Source: Nannocystis pusilla (GTDB taxonomy: Bacteria > Myxococcota_A > Polyangia > Nannocystales > Nannocystaceae). Taken from it: a stretch of 64,000 bases of DNA. Positions 31,057 to 38,907 of the stretch are shown in pieces (positions within the stretch are counted from its first letter, which is position 1; each line of letters opens with the position of its first letter). The notes under the pieces were generated by a model. It saw only the letters and a program-made list of their open reading frames with translations. It was not told the DNA's origin and made no database searches. The DNA is taken from positions 786,501 through 850,500 of the forward strand of contig NZ_JAPNKE010000002.1 of assembly GCF_026626665.1 (NCBI RefSeq), in the 5' to 3' direction. Both the position numbers and the translations under genes were made by a program.

Positions 31057-31702
31057 GCGGCCGGGACCGCTGGTGCTGGTCGGGCCGCCGGGCGCGGGCA
31101 AGACCTGCTGCGCCGCGCATATGGCCCGAGAGACAGGTCGTGCCGCGATCGAGGTCGACGCGCGGTGGTGGCCGCATCTGCGCGCGCAGCCGGCGATCGC
31201 GGCGGTCGAGCCGGCCGAGTGGGTGGTGGACGGCGACGTCTCGCCGGCGCGTCGGCGGGCGTATCTGCAGACGGTGCGGGCCCGCCTGGTGGCGAGCCTC
31301 GGCGAGCCCGCGGCCGCGCGGGCGCTCGAGGAGGCCAAGGCGGGGGCGATCGTCGAGATGGTCGAAGGGACAGGTGAGAACGCGATCCTCGACTTCGGCG
31401 CCGGGCACTCGATCTACGAGCACCTCGACCTGCGCGCGGCGGTGAAGGCGGCGCTGGCCCGCGCGCGGGTGGTCCTGCTGCTGCCGGCTGGCGACGCGGA
31501 AGCGGCGGTGGCGACCCTGGCGGCGCGGCTGAGCGCGCAGGGGCGGCCGATCGCGCCGGCGCGGCTGCGGGGCTACGTGACGCACCCGTCGAACCTCGCG
31601 CTGGCCGACGCGACGCTGGACTGCGGCGGCCGGAGCATCGCGGCCGTCGCGGCGGAGGTCGTGGCGCTCGCGGAAGGGCTCAGGGCGTCGGGTCGTACTT
31701 GA
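31049..31702 (+). CDS. P-loop NTPase (shikimate-kinase-like) of the radical SAM cluster
   Basis: 217 residues. Start is GTG 31049, overlapping the maturase stop. Walker A GPPGAGKT at residues 12-19; AIEVDARWWPHL follows, reminiscent of the substrate-binding region of shikimate-type kinases. A Walker B-like VVLLLPAG sits near residue 140. Two in-frame copies of the palindromic element (31121-31138 encoding ARETGR, 31358-31375 encoding VEGTGEN) are tolerated. I infer an accessory NTPase in the same pathway. Its substrate cannot be told from sequence. Confidence 0.7.
   Translation: MVERPGPLVLVGPPGAGKTCCAAHMARETGRAAIEVDARWWPHLRAQPAIAAVEPAEWVVDGDVSPARRRAYLQTVRARLVASLGEPAAARALEEAKAGAIVEMVEGTGENAILDFGAGHSIYEHLDLRAAVKAALARARVVLLLPAGDAEAAVATLAARLSAQGRPIAPARLRGYVTHPSNLALADATLDCGGRSIAAVAAEVVALAEGLRASGRT
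31121..31138. repeat. Interspersed palindromic element, in-frame copy
   Basis: atggcccgagagacaggt, left arm degenerate, just after the Walker A motif. Confidence 0.55.
31358..31375. repeat. Interspersed palindromic element, in-frame copy
   Basis: atggtcgaagggacaggt, left arm degenerate; GGACAGGT arm intact. Confidence 0.6.
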
Positions 31703-33407
31703 CCCTGTCGACGACCAAAGTGATGCCGTGCAGGGTGCCGCTGTCGCCACCGCCGGCGTCGCCGACGCAGACGCGCCAGGTGCCCTTGGCGGTCAGGCCG
31801 AGGAAGTCGTCCAGGTCCATGCCGGGGCCGGCGCCGGGGTTGGGGTGGAACTCGCAGGCGATCGGCGGCTGCTCGTCGACGCACACGATGCCGCTGGTGT
31901 CGGGGACGGCGGCGCCGATCTGCTCGGCGTCGGTGGCCCCGCCGTTCTTGAAGGTCAGCGGCGTCGACGGGCTGAGGTTGGCGTTGTCGCCGCAACAGTC
32001 GCCCTGGCCGTCGACGCCCTCGACGAGGCCGGGGCGGCTGAGGATGGTGCTGACGGTGCCGTCGGGGCCCTGGAGCTTGATCACGAGGTCGCCGACGAAG
32101 GTGTGGTCGGCGGCGACGGTGAGGGTGACGGCGGCGACGAAGTCGATGGCGTCGTCGGGCACGACGAGGACCGCGCAGGCCATGCTGGCGAGGGAGCCGT
32201 CGTAGCCGTCGTCGGGGATCGGGGCGGCGAGGTTCGTGGCCTCGACGGTCTCGGTCTTGCTGGCGCCGGGGCACTGGTTCTTGAACTCGGGGGCGAGGAT
32301 GTCCTCGCACATCGGCCCGAGGACGCCGAGGATCGCGTCCTGGTCGCTCGCGGCGACACCGGCGGTCTCCATGGCGGTGACGAGGTCGGTGACGAGGGCG
32401 CCGAAGTCGTTGATGTCGATGCCGACCATGTCGTTGACGTCGACCAGGCCCTCGTGGGCGACGGCCATGGTCTTGCACTCGTTGCCGACGCCGACGCCAG
32501 GGTCGATGCCGGGCGGGGCGTCGACCTCGAGGCCGTACCGGGTCGGGCCGTCGATGCCGCCGACCTGGCGCGTGAGACAGGTGTTGAGGCGCTCGAACTC
32601 GGCGGCGGCGAAGAAGCCGTTGATGGCGACGTCGAGGGCGACGTTGTCGACGAAGGAGCCGGCCTGGCCGGGCGCGCCGACGAGGCCCTTGATCGCGGGC
32701 TTGCGACCGACGCGCTGGTAGACCGTGGCGTCGCTGCCGACGTCCTCGACGATGTCGGGCGCGAGCTCGCCGAGGACGCCGAGGATCGCGGTCTTGTCGT
32801 CGTCGCCGAGGTCGGGGTGGGCGCCCTGGTGAGCGTCGAGGGCGGTCGAGAAGTCGAGCGCGAAGTCCATGAAGTCGGCGGTCGAGATCCCGAGGCCGGC
32901 GTGCGCGGTCTTCATGTCGAGGCAGTCGTACTCGACGCCGGCGCAGCCGGCGACCTGGCCGAGCTGCTTGATCAGACAGGTCCGCAGGTTGCCGCCGTCG
33001 ACGTCGTTGTTGAGGAAGTAGCCGTTGACCTTGTCGTCGTTCAGCACGACCGCGAGCGCGCCGTCGACGAGCTCGCCGACGCCGGCCTCGCCGCCGAGCC
33101 GATCGCACAGGGCCGAGGGCTCGCTGGTGGTGGTGTCGGTGTCGAGGGTGGTGGTGCCGGTCTCGGCGGTGGTGCCCGTCATCGGCTCGGTCGTCGGCCC
33201 GGCGGTGGTCGAGGTCGGCTCGAGCGTGGTCGAGGCGGTCGGCGGGTCGCCGGTGGGCGCGGCCGTGGTCGCGTCGCCGGTGGTCGAGCCGGCGCCGTCG
33301 GTGGTCGAGCTCGCGCCCTCGGTCGTCGCGCCGCCGTCGTCGCCGCAGGCAGGCATGAGGACGAGGCCGAGCAAGGCGAGGGTGGCGGGAGTAGGGGCAC
33401 GACGCAT
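31680..33407 (-). CDS. Lipoprotein with two truncated-globin-like domains and a P domain
   Basis: 575 residues. The leader MRRAPTPATLALLGLVLMPAC has a lipobox MPAC, then a Thr-rich linker to about residue 98. Globin-like domain 1 (about 100-205) reads CDRLGGEAGVGELVDGALAVVLND, typical of group I truncated haemoglobins, with a candidate proximal His in DMKTAHAGLGI. A second related domain (about 215-375) keeps the pattern, with AVAHEGLVDVNDMVG. A C-terminal proprotein-convertase P-type domain follows (VTLTVAADHTFVGDLVIKLQGPDGT ... LTAKGTWRVCVGD). Tandem globins on one lipoprotein are unusual. Possible NO/O2 handling or haem binding in the envelope; haem binding is inferred, not shown. Confidence 0.75.
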   Translation of the reverse strand: MRRAPTPATLALLGLVLMPACGDDGGATTEGASSTTDGAGSTTGDATTAAPTGDPPTASTTLEPTSTTAGPTTEPMTGTTAETGTTTLDTDTTTSEPSALCDRLGGEAGVGELVDGALAVVLNDDKVNGYFLNNDVDGGNLRTCLIKQLGQVAGCAGVEYDCLDMKTAHAGLGISTADFMDFALDFSTALDAHQGAHPDLGDDDKTAILGVLGELAPDIVEDVGSDATVYQRVGRKPAIKGLVGAPGQAGSFVDNVALDVAINGFFAAAEFERLNTCLTRQVGGIDGPTRYGLEVDAPPGIDPGVGVGNECKTMAVAHEGLVDVNDMVGIDINDFGALVTDLVTAMETAGVAASDQDAILGVLGPMCEDILAPEFKNQCPGASKTETVEATNLAAPIPDDGYDGSLASMACAVLVVPDDAIDFVAAVTLTVAADHTFVGDLVIKLQGPDGTVSTILSRPGLVEGVDGQGDCCGDNANLSPSTPLTFKNGGATDAEQIGAAVPDTSGIVCVDEQPPIACEFHPNPGAGPGMDLDDFLGLTAKGTWRVCVGDAGGGDSGTLHGITLVVDRVKYDPTP

Positions 33408-33522
33408 GGTCCCGCCATTTCAGCCGCATCCGCCGGCGATGAGAAGAGGCGTACGCGGCTGCACGCCACGGCCGGGCTCGCTGGAGGCCCCACGAGGCGC
33501 GCGCCGACGCGCGGGACGTGAG

Positions 33523-33540
33523 CTGTCCCTGCGGACATGT
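33523..33540. repeat. Interspersed palindromic element
   Basis: ctgtccctgcggacatgt, intergenic, good arms. Confidence 0.8.
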
Positions 33541-33626
33541 CCATACATTGCGTCGCAGCCGTGAGCCGTCGACGAACGCGGTCCGTGGCGAGAGACACGG
33601 CTCGGCGAGAGCGGCGGAGGATGAAG

Positions 33627-33644
33627 CTGGCGAAAGAGACAGGT
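33627..33644. repeat. Degenerate palindromic element
   Basis: ctggcgaaagagacaggt; right arm conserved, left arm diverged. The same diverged form seeds the tandem array at 48.2 kb. Confidence 0.5.
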
Positions 33645-33760
33645 GGCCGGCGCGGCACCGGCGAACTCGGCTGCAGGTTTGCCGTTGTGCGGGACTTGCG
33701 GGCCTCGCGAGGGGGTCCGCGAGATCGATCAGCGGCCGGGAAGCACGGCCATGCGAGCCG

Positions 33761-34587
33761 TCAGGGCCGGGGGCGCTGTCGAGGATCTCGACGAACAGGG
33801 CGGTGATGTTGTCCTTGCCGCCGCAGGCGTTGGCGTGGGCGACGGCGGCCGGAGCCGCGTCGCGGGCGTCGAGCTGGAACAGGTCGGTCAAGGTGTCGGC
33901 GCTGTCGAGGTACTCGTGCAGGCCGTCGGAGCAGAGCAGCAAGCGGTCGCCGACCTGCAGCGGGAAGGCGAAGATGTCGACCTCGACGAAGTCGTGCAGG
34001 CCGATCGCGCGGGTGATCGAGCTCTTGCGCCCGCGCGCGTGCTCGGGGCTGACGAGGCCCAGCTTGACCTGCATGTTGAGCAAGGTGTGATCCTCGGTGA
34101 GCTGGCGGACGTCGTCGCCGCGCGCGAGGTAGACGCGCGAGTCGCCGACCTGGCCGACGATCGCCAGCTCGCCGGCGATGAGGACGACGGAGGCGGTGGT
34201 GCTCATGCCCGAGTAGTTGGCGTCGACCTCGGCCATGCCGTGGACCAGATAGCAGGCGTTCTGCAGGGCGCCGCGGATCAGGGCGCCGAGCCGGGCGACG
34301 GTGTCGGGCGAGACCCACACCGGCGGGCCCGCCGAGGGCCGCGCATGCACGACGACGCGCCGCGCGAGCCGGGCCTCGTCGGCCGCGACGGCGATGGTCT
34401 CCGCCTCGCGCTTGACCCACTCCCAGATGATCTCGACGGTCTCCTGCGCCGCGACCTCGCCGAAGGCGCGGCCGCCGACGCCGTCGCAGACGATGAAGAG
34501 GCCGAGCCGCTCGTCGGCGAGGAAGGCGTCCTCGTTGTGGCTCCGCCGCAACCCAGGATCGGTCGCGCCGAAGTGCCGGGTTCGCAT
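33761..34587 (-). CDS. PP2C-family Ser/Thr phosphatase
   Basis: About 275 residues after correction. It starts at ATG 34587 (MRTRHFGATDPGLRRSHNEDAFL). Motifs of metal-dependent PP2C phosphatases are complete: HNED, VCDGVGG, VGQVGDSRVYL, LLLCSDGLHEY and GGKDNITALFV, which supply the Asp metal ligands. The open frame otherwise runs far past the domain into the next region; one missing C in the ccccc run near 33768 gives DSAPRP and a stop at 33761, as expected for this compact family. It is a natural antagonist of Hanks kinases such as the one at 16.3 kb, but no linkage is shown. Confidence 0.88.
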
Positions 34588-34722
34588 GTTCGGAGCATAC
34601 ACCGGCGCGCCGGGGTCACCGAGCTTTCTGAGGCGCAGGCCACGAGCGACGGGGTCGCCGCGCGCGCCAGCCAGCGCCTGTCCGATCGGCCAGCCGGGCG
34701 GCGCGCGTGCTACGATCGCGGC

Positions 34723-35328
34723 GTGACGGATCGCTTCGAGTTCAGGTGCGAGCCCGTGGGCGCCCAGACGCGTCGGCATCGGTTGACTTCAAGCGATACG
34801 GCGGTGTCCTGGGCGGCGTTCGCGGCCGGTCTGCGCGCAGATCGTGAGCTGCGGTCGGCGCTCACCGAGGCGCTGGTGGCGAGCCCGTATCCGGCGTTCT
34901 TCTGGGAGACGCCGGCGGTGTCGGCGAGGTCGACGGCGCGGCCGTTCGAGATGGTGGTGGTGTCCGCTCCGCACCTGGCCCGCGCAGCGGCGTCGCCGAC
35001 AGCGTTCTCCGAGCACCTCGAGCCCGACGGCCCCGCGATCCGGACGTTCGCCAACCTCGGCGGCGATGCGACTCTGGTCGTGCCGCGACCGTTGACGGAA
35101 CCCGCGGTCTACGGCCACCTGGCTGCGTTCCTCCGCGGGGGTCCTGCGGCGCAGATCGATGCGCTGTGGCAGGCGGTAGGCGCGGCGCTGGAGCAGGCGT
35201 GGGAGCGCAGCCCGGCGCCGGTGTGGCTGAGCACGTCGGGGAGCGCGGTGCCGTGGCTGCACGTGCGACTCGATGCGCGGCCGAAATACTATGTGTACGG
35301 GGCGTATCGGGCGGTGGGCGAGGGATAG
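34723..35328 (+). CDS. DUF6940-like protein
   Basis: 201 residues from GTG 34723 (VTDRFEFRCEPVGAQTRRHRL). Key segments: AFFWETPAV, FEMVVVSAPHLARA, FANLGGDATLVVPRPL, PVWLSTSGSAVPWLHVRLDARPKYYVYGAYR. These match my memory of the DUF6940 family, widespread in Proteobacteria and actinobacteria, function unknown. It runs divergently from the PP2C gene and is followed by the repeat block at 35.3-36.5 kb. Confidence 0.7.
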   Translation: MTDRFEFRCEPVGAQTRRHRLTSSDTAVSWAAFAAGLRADRELRSALTEALVASPYPAFFWETPAVSARSTARPFEMVVVSAPHLARAAASPTAFSEHLEPDGPAIRTFANLGGDATLVVPRPLTEPAVYGHLAAFLRGGPAAQIDALWQAVGAALEQAWERSPAPVWLSTSGSAVPWLHVRLDARPKYYVYGAYRAVGEG

Positions 35329-35339
35329 AGCGGGAACCG

Positions 35340-35960
35340 GCTGCGGGCGGCTCTCGGCCAGCAAGAGAGAGGGGGCGCAAGAGCCTGGCGGATGGTTCAT
35401 GCCGCAAGAGCATGGGCCGCGATGCTCGAGGTTCGATGCAGCAAGGGAGTAGAGCGGGCGCAAGAGCGTAGGTGGTGGTTCGACGCTGCACGCGCGTAGG
35501 CTGCGAGGTCCGAAACTGGATGCGGCAAGGGAGCGGGGCGAGCGCGATGGCTCGACGCAGCAAGGAGCCGAGGGAGCGCAAGCGCGTAGGTGGACTCCAC
35601 GTGAGTCGTCATGCTCGGCGCGATCCAGCAAGAGAGAGAGCGGGCGCAAGAGCGTAGTGGAGGGCTCTGGCAGCGAGAGCCGAGGTGCGGCTCGGTGCAG
35701 CAAGGGAGTAGAACGGGCACAGAGGGGTAGGTGATCGCTCGAAGCAGTAAAGGAGTGAAGTGAGCGCAAGCGGGTAGGTGGACGACACGAGGGCTCGACG
35801 CAGCAAGGAAGTAGAGCGGGTGCAAGTGGGTAGGGTGCTCACGCAGCGAGAGCATCGGTAGGGGGCTCGCTGCGGCAAGGGTGCGAGAGCGTCGTGGGCG
35901 CTCGATGCAACACGAGCGCGGGGGGACGACTCGATGCAGCAAGGAGGTAGTGTGCACGGA
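35340..35960. repeat. Degenerate minisatellite A
   Basis: About ten degraded copies with a GCAGCAAG(G/A)(G/A)AG(T)AG(AGCGGG)CGCAAGAGCGTAGGTGG theme. Spacing is about 55-65 bases. No credible coding sequence on either strand; all open frames are Arg/Ala-rich shadows. Confidence 0.7.
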
Positions 35961-36475
35961 AGAACGTCGGGTGAACCGCGAGATCCGCGAGCGACCGAGG
36001 CGTTGCGAGTCAGTCTTCGTCGCGCTCGGGCGAGCGCAACAACGTAGGCGTGAACTGCAAGATCCTCGAGCGACCGAGGCGTTGCGAGTCGGTCTTCGTC
36101 GCAGCCGCGCAAGAACGTAGGGGCGAACCGCAACATTCTCGAGCGGGCGAAGCGTTGCGAGTTGGTCTTCGTCGCGTTCGGCCGAGCGCAAGAAACGTAG
36201 GCGTGAACTGCAACAGTCTCGAGCGACCGAGGCGTTGCGAGTCAGTGTTCGTCGCAGCCGCGCGCAAGAACGTAGGGGCGAAGCGCAAGATCCTCGAGCG
36301 ACCGGGGCGTTGCGAGTCGGTGTTCGTCGCAGCCGCGCGCAAGAACGTAGGGGCGAAGCGCAAGATCCTCGAGCGACCGGGGCGTTGCGAGTCAGTGTTC
36401 GTCGCGCTCGGCCGAGCGCAACAACGTAGGCGTGAACCGCAACAGTCTCGAGTGACCGAGGCGTTGCGGGTCGAC
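35961..36475. repeat. Minisatellite B, seven units of 73-80 bp
   Basis: The anchor gttgcga recurs near 36002, 36081, 36154, 36234, 36309, 36384 and 36464. Two unit types alternate: a shorter one with tcgcagccgcgcgcaagaac and a longer one with the palindrome gctcggccgagc. The units 36241-36385 are almost identical. The array directly abuts the 3' end of the pseudouridine synthase gene, whose C-terminus would read into it without the single-base correction. Not CRISPR-like: both parts of each unit are repeated. Confidence 0.85.
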
Positions 36476-36479
36476 GTGC

Positions 36480-37621
36480 TCAGCCGAGCGCCGCGGCGAA
36501 CTCGGGCGGCAGGGGGCGGTGACCGGGAGCTCGCCGGCGATCGCGGCCGAGAGGTCGAGGCGCAGCGCGTGCAGGTACAGGCGATCGGCGAGCTCGCCGC
36601 CGTAGAGCTCGTCGCCCAGGATGGGCAGGCCGAGCCATGCGAGGTGGACGCGGGCCTGGTGACGCCGGCCGGTCGACAGCTCGAGCGACCACAGGCGCCG
36701 CGGACCCGGCGGGCCCTGCGGCTCCACGCGCGTGAGCGCCGGCTGGCCGGTGCGGCGCACGGCCATGCGATCGCGGCCGAGGCCGGGGCCGAGCGGGGCG
36801 CGGACCTCGACGGCGTCGGGGCTGACCGGGGCGATCCAGGCGTCGGGCGGCGGCGGCCAGACATGGTCGATCGGACATGTCGTGACGGCCATGTAGCGCT
36901 TGCCCACGCGGGCGGCGGCGAAGGCCTCGCGGGCGGCGACGAAGGCGGCGCGGGTGCGGGCGAAGGCGACGACGCCCGAGGTGCCGCGATCGAGCCGGTG
37001 GACCGCGCCGCCCTCGCGCGCGTCGAGGCCGGCCGCGGCGCACTCGGGGAAGCGGACGGCGACGCGGTCGGCCAGGGCCGGGGGATCGTCGGGTCGGAGG
37101 CGGTGCGTGTGCAGGCCGGCCGGCTTGACGACGTAGACGAACGCGTCGGTGGCGACGAGCAGCTCGGGGCCGGGAGCGGCGACCGCGGGCGCGGCCGAGA
37201 CCGCCAGCTCGAGGCGCTCGCCGGCGCGGACGCGGTGCGACGGAGGGGCGCGCCGGCCGTCGACGGTGAGGCGGCCGGCCAGCGCGAGCTCCCGCGCGAC
37301 CCGCCGCGACACGCCGGCGATGCGCCGGCCGAGGACGACGTCGGCCCGAGCACCCTCGTCCTCGGGGTCGGCGACGCAGGCGAGCCGGGTGGTGTCGGGC
37401 GGGTGAGGGTCGGGGAGAGCGGGGGCGGCGGGAGGAGCCCCAGGGAGGACGGGAGCGGCAGCGGCGTCGGGGACGCGGGGAGCGGCAGCAGCGTCCGGGA
37501 CGCGGGGAGCGGCAGCAGCGTCCGGGCGGAGCGCCCTGGGTTCGGCCGGGTCTTCAGGACATGTCTCCTCGGACCTGTCTGAAGCGACATGGTCTTTGGA
37601 GCCTGTCCTGGAGCGCGTCAT
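36480..37621 (-). CDS. RluA-family pseudouridine synthase with S4 domain
   Basis: About 380 residues after correction. The ATG at 37621 overlaps the MoeA stop by 4 bases. Residues 1-65 are a Pro/Ala-rich, element-bearing extension (four degraded palindromes at 37556-37612) not seen in typical RluA. An S4-like RNA-binding domain (RADVVLGRRIAGVSRRVARELALAG) precedes the catalytic domain with the Asp motif HRLDRGTSGVVAFA and the C-terminal ELSTGRRHQARVHLAWLGLPILGDELYGG. The frame breaks near 36515; one more C restores VTAPLPPEFAAALG and a stop at 36480. RNA target not predictable. Confidence 0.88.
36863..36880. repeat. Interspersed palindromic element, in-frame copy
   Basis: atggtcgatcggacatgt inside the catalytic domain gene, read as TCPIDH. 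Confidence 0.65.
37556..37612. repeat. Palindromic element cluster at a gene 5' end
   Basis: aggacatgt, tcggacctgtct, gcgacatggtc and gcctgtcctgg follow each other in 57 bases at the start of the RluA-type gene, where they encode the first 20 residues. Confidence 0.7.
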
Positions 37622-38907
37622 TCGCTCCCCGGGTCGGTGAGGACCAGGGCGTCGGCCTCGGCGCCGGCCGGCAGACCGGGGCCGGGCGGGACGAGGATGA
37701 GGAGGTCGCAGCCGCGCAGAGAGGTGAGCGCGCCGGAGACCTGGCTCGGCAGCGGCTCGGCGCGGCCGTCGACCAGGCGGGCGCGGACGCAGTGGGTGCG
37801 GCGCCCGGCGCCCTCGGCGGGGGCGGCGAGGACGACCCGCCGGCGCGGTCGCTCGACCTGGGCGTGACCGGCCAGGCGGCGCAGGGCGGGCCGCGCGAAC
37901 AGCTCGAAGCCGACGTAGGTGCTGGCGGGGTTGCCGGGCAGGGCGAACACCCGCGCGTCGCCGAGGCGGGCGAACGCCAGCGGCCGGCCGGGGCGCAGGC
38001 GGACGCGGCGGAAGAGTGGCTCGGCCCCGAGCGCGAGCAGGGCCGGCCACACGAGGTCGTGGTCGCCGACGGAGATCCCGCCGCTGACGAGGACGACGTC
38101 GGCGCCGGCGGCCGCGTCGGCGAGGGCCCGCCGCAGCGCCTCCGGCTCGTCGCCGACGCGCCCGAGGTCGCGCACTTCGGCGCCGGCGGCCTCGGCCTGG
38201 AGGGCCAGCATGAGGCCGTTGCTGCTGACCACCTGGCCATGTCCCGGAGGACAGCCGATGTCGACCAGCTCGTCGCCGGTGCAGAGGACGGCGACCCGCG
38301 GGGGCCGGTGGACCAGGACGTCGGCGTGGCCGGCCCCGGCCGCCAGCGCGAGGTCGCCGGGGCGCAGGGCTGTCCCGGGGGACAGGATCTCGACGCCCGC
38401 CGCGAGGTCGCTGCCGGCCCGGCGGACGAAGTGCCCGGGTCGGACCGCGCCGGCGCGCGTGAGATCGATCCACAGGCGCTCGCCCTGGCGCCGGACGTCC
38501 TCCTGCGCGACGACGGCGTCGGCGCCGGGCGGCAGGACGGCGCCGGTGGAGATCCGCATGGCCTGGCCGGGCCCGACCACGGCGGCGGAGGGGTGGCCGG
38601 CGGCGCTCTCGCCGACGACGGCGAGCTCGACCTCGGCTGGCTCAGGGTACAGGTCGGGGCGCCCGCCGGTGCTGGCTGTCCCCGAGGACATGTCTCCGCC
38701 TGTCCCTGGGGACAGGTCGGCGGCGCGCACGGCCCAGCCGTCCATGGTGCTGACGTCGGCCCCGGGCATGGCCCAGCGGGCGTGCAGGGCCTCGGCGAGG
38801 ACGCGGCCGCGGGCGGTCGGCAGCGCCCGGCGCTCGCCCGGCAGGGGAGCGCAGGCGGACAGGACGCGCGCGAGGGCGTCCGCGAGCTCGAGGTCGTCGG
38901 CCGTCAT
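37618..38907 (-). CDS. moeA: Molybdopterin molybdenumtransferase MoeA
   Basis: 429 residues; inserts molybdate into molybdopterin. It starts at ATG 38907, overlapping the transglycosylase stop (ATGA). Motifs: ALHARWAMPGADVSTMDGWAVRAADL, ISTGAVLPPGADAVV, VAVLCTGDELV, VLVSGGISVGDHD and VFALPGNPASTYVGF. About 15 residues around 38676-38717 (LSPGTGGDMSSGTASTGG) come from two adjacent palindromic elements and another copy at 38371-38387 encodes LSPGTAL. These are insertions in loops of an otherwise normal MoeA. The neighbours on both sides are coupled. Confidence 0.93.
   Translation of the reverse strand: MTADDLELADALARVLSACAPLPGERRALPTARGRVLAEALHARWAMPGADVSTMDGWAVRAADLSPGTGGDMSSGTASTGGRPDLYPEPAEVELAVVGESAAGHPSAAVVGPGQAMRISTGAVLPPGADAVVAQEDVRRQGERLWIDLTRAGAVRPGHFVRRAGSDLAAGVEILSPGTALRPGDLALAAGAGHADVLVHRPPRVAVLCTGDELVDIGCPPGHGQVVSSNGLMLALQAEAAGAEVRDLGRVGDEPEALRRALADAAAGADVVLVSGGISVGDHDLVWPALLALGAEPLFRRVRLRPGRPLAFARLGDARVFALPGNPASTYVGFELFARPALRRLAGHAQVERPRRRVVLAAPAEGAGRRTHCVRARLVDGRAEPLPSQVSGALTSLRGCDLLILVPPGPGLPAGAEADALVLTDPGSE
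38239..38254. repeat. Interspersed palindromic element, in-frame copy
   Basis: atgtcccggaggacag in moeA (CPPGHG). Confidence 0.75.
38371..38387. repeat. Interspersed palindromic element, in-frame copy
   Basis: ctgtcccgggggacagg in moeA (LSPGTA). Confidence 0.85.
38676..38717. repeat. Two adjacent palindromic elements in moeA
   Basis: ctgtccccgaggacatgt (38676-38693) and cctgtccctggggacaggt (38699-38717), five bases apart, in frame. Confidence 0.9.

Larger units (their letters stand above)
33408..33760. other. Intergenic region with palindromic elements
   Basis: About 350 bases without a supported gene. It holds the upstream region of the globin-like lipoprotein and two palindromic elements (33523-33540, ctgtccctgcggacatgt; 33627-33644, ctggcgaaagagacaggt, which is degenerate on the left). 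The uncorrected PP2C frame would read through here. Confidence 0.6.

Noticed and set aside
24961..31338. A 2125-residue open frame on the minus strand opposite the crystallin and radical SAM genes
   Set aside because: It is the antisense of high-GC coding sequence, is Arg/Ala/Gln-rich and has no domain; the plus-strand proteins have clear motifs and codon bias.
31573..34779. A 1068-residue PP2C fusion protein
   Set aside because: After the PP2C domain the frame runs antisense through the globin lipoprotein and is Arg-rich; one restored C gives a natural stop at 33761.
35961..36475. CRISPR array
   Set aside because: Both parts of each unit recur between copies, so there are no unique spacers, and no cas-like gene is nearby.
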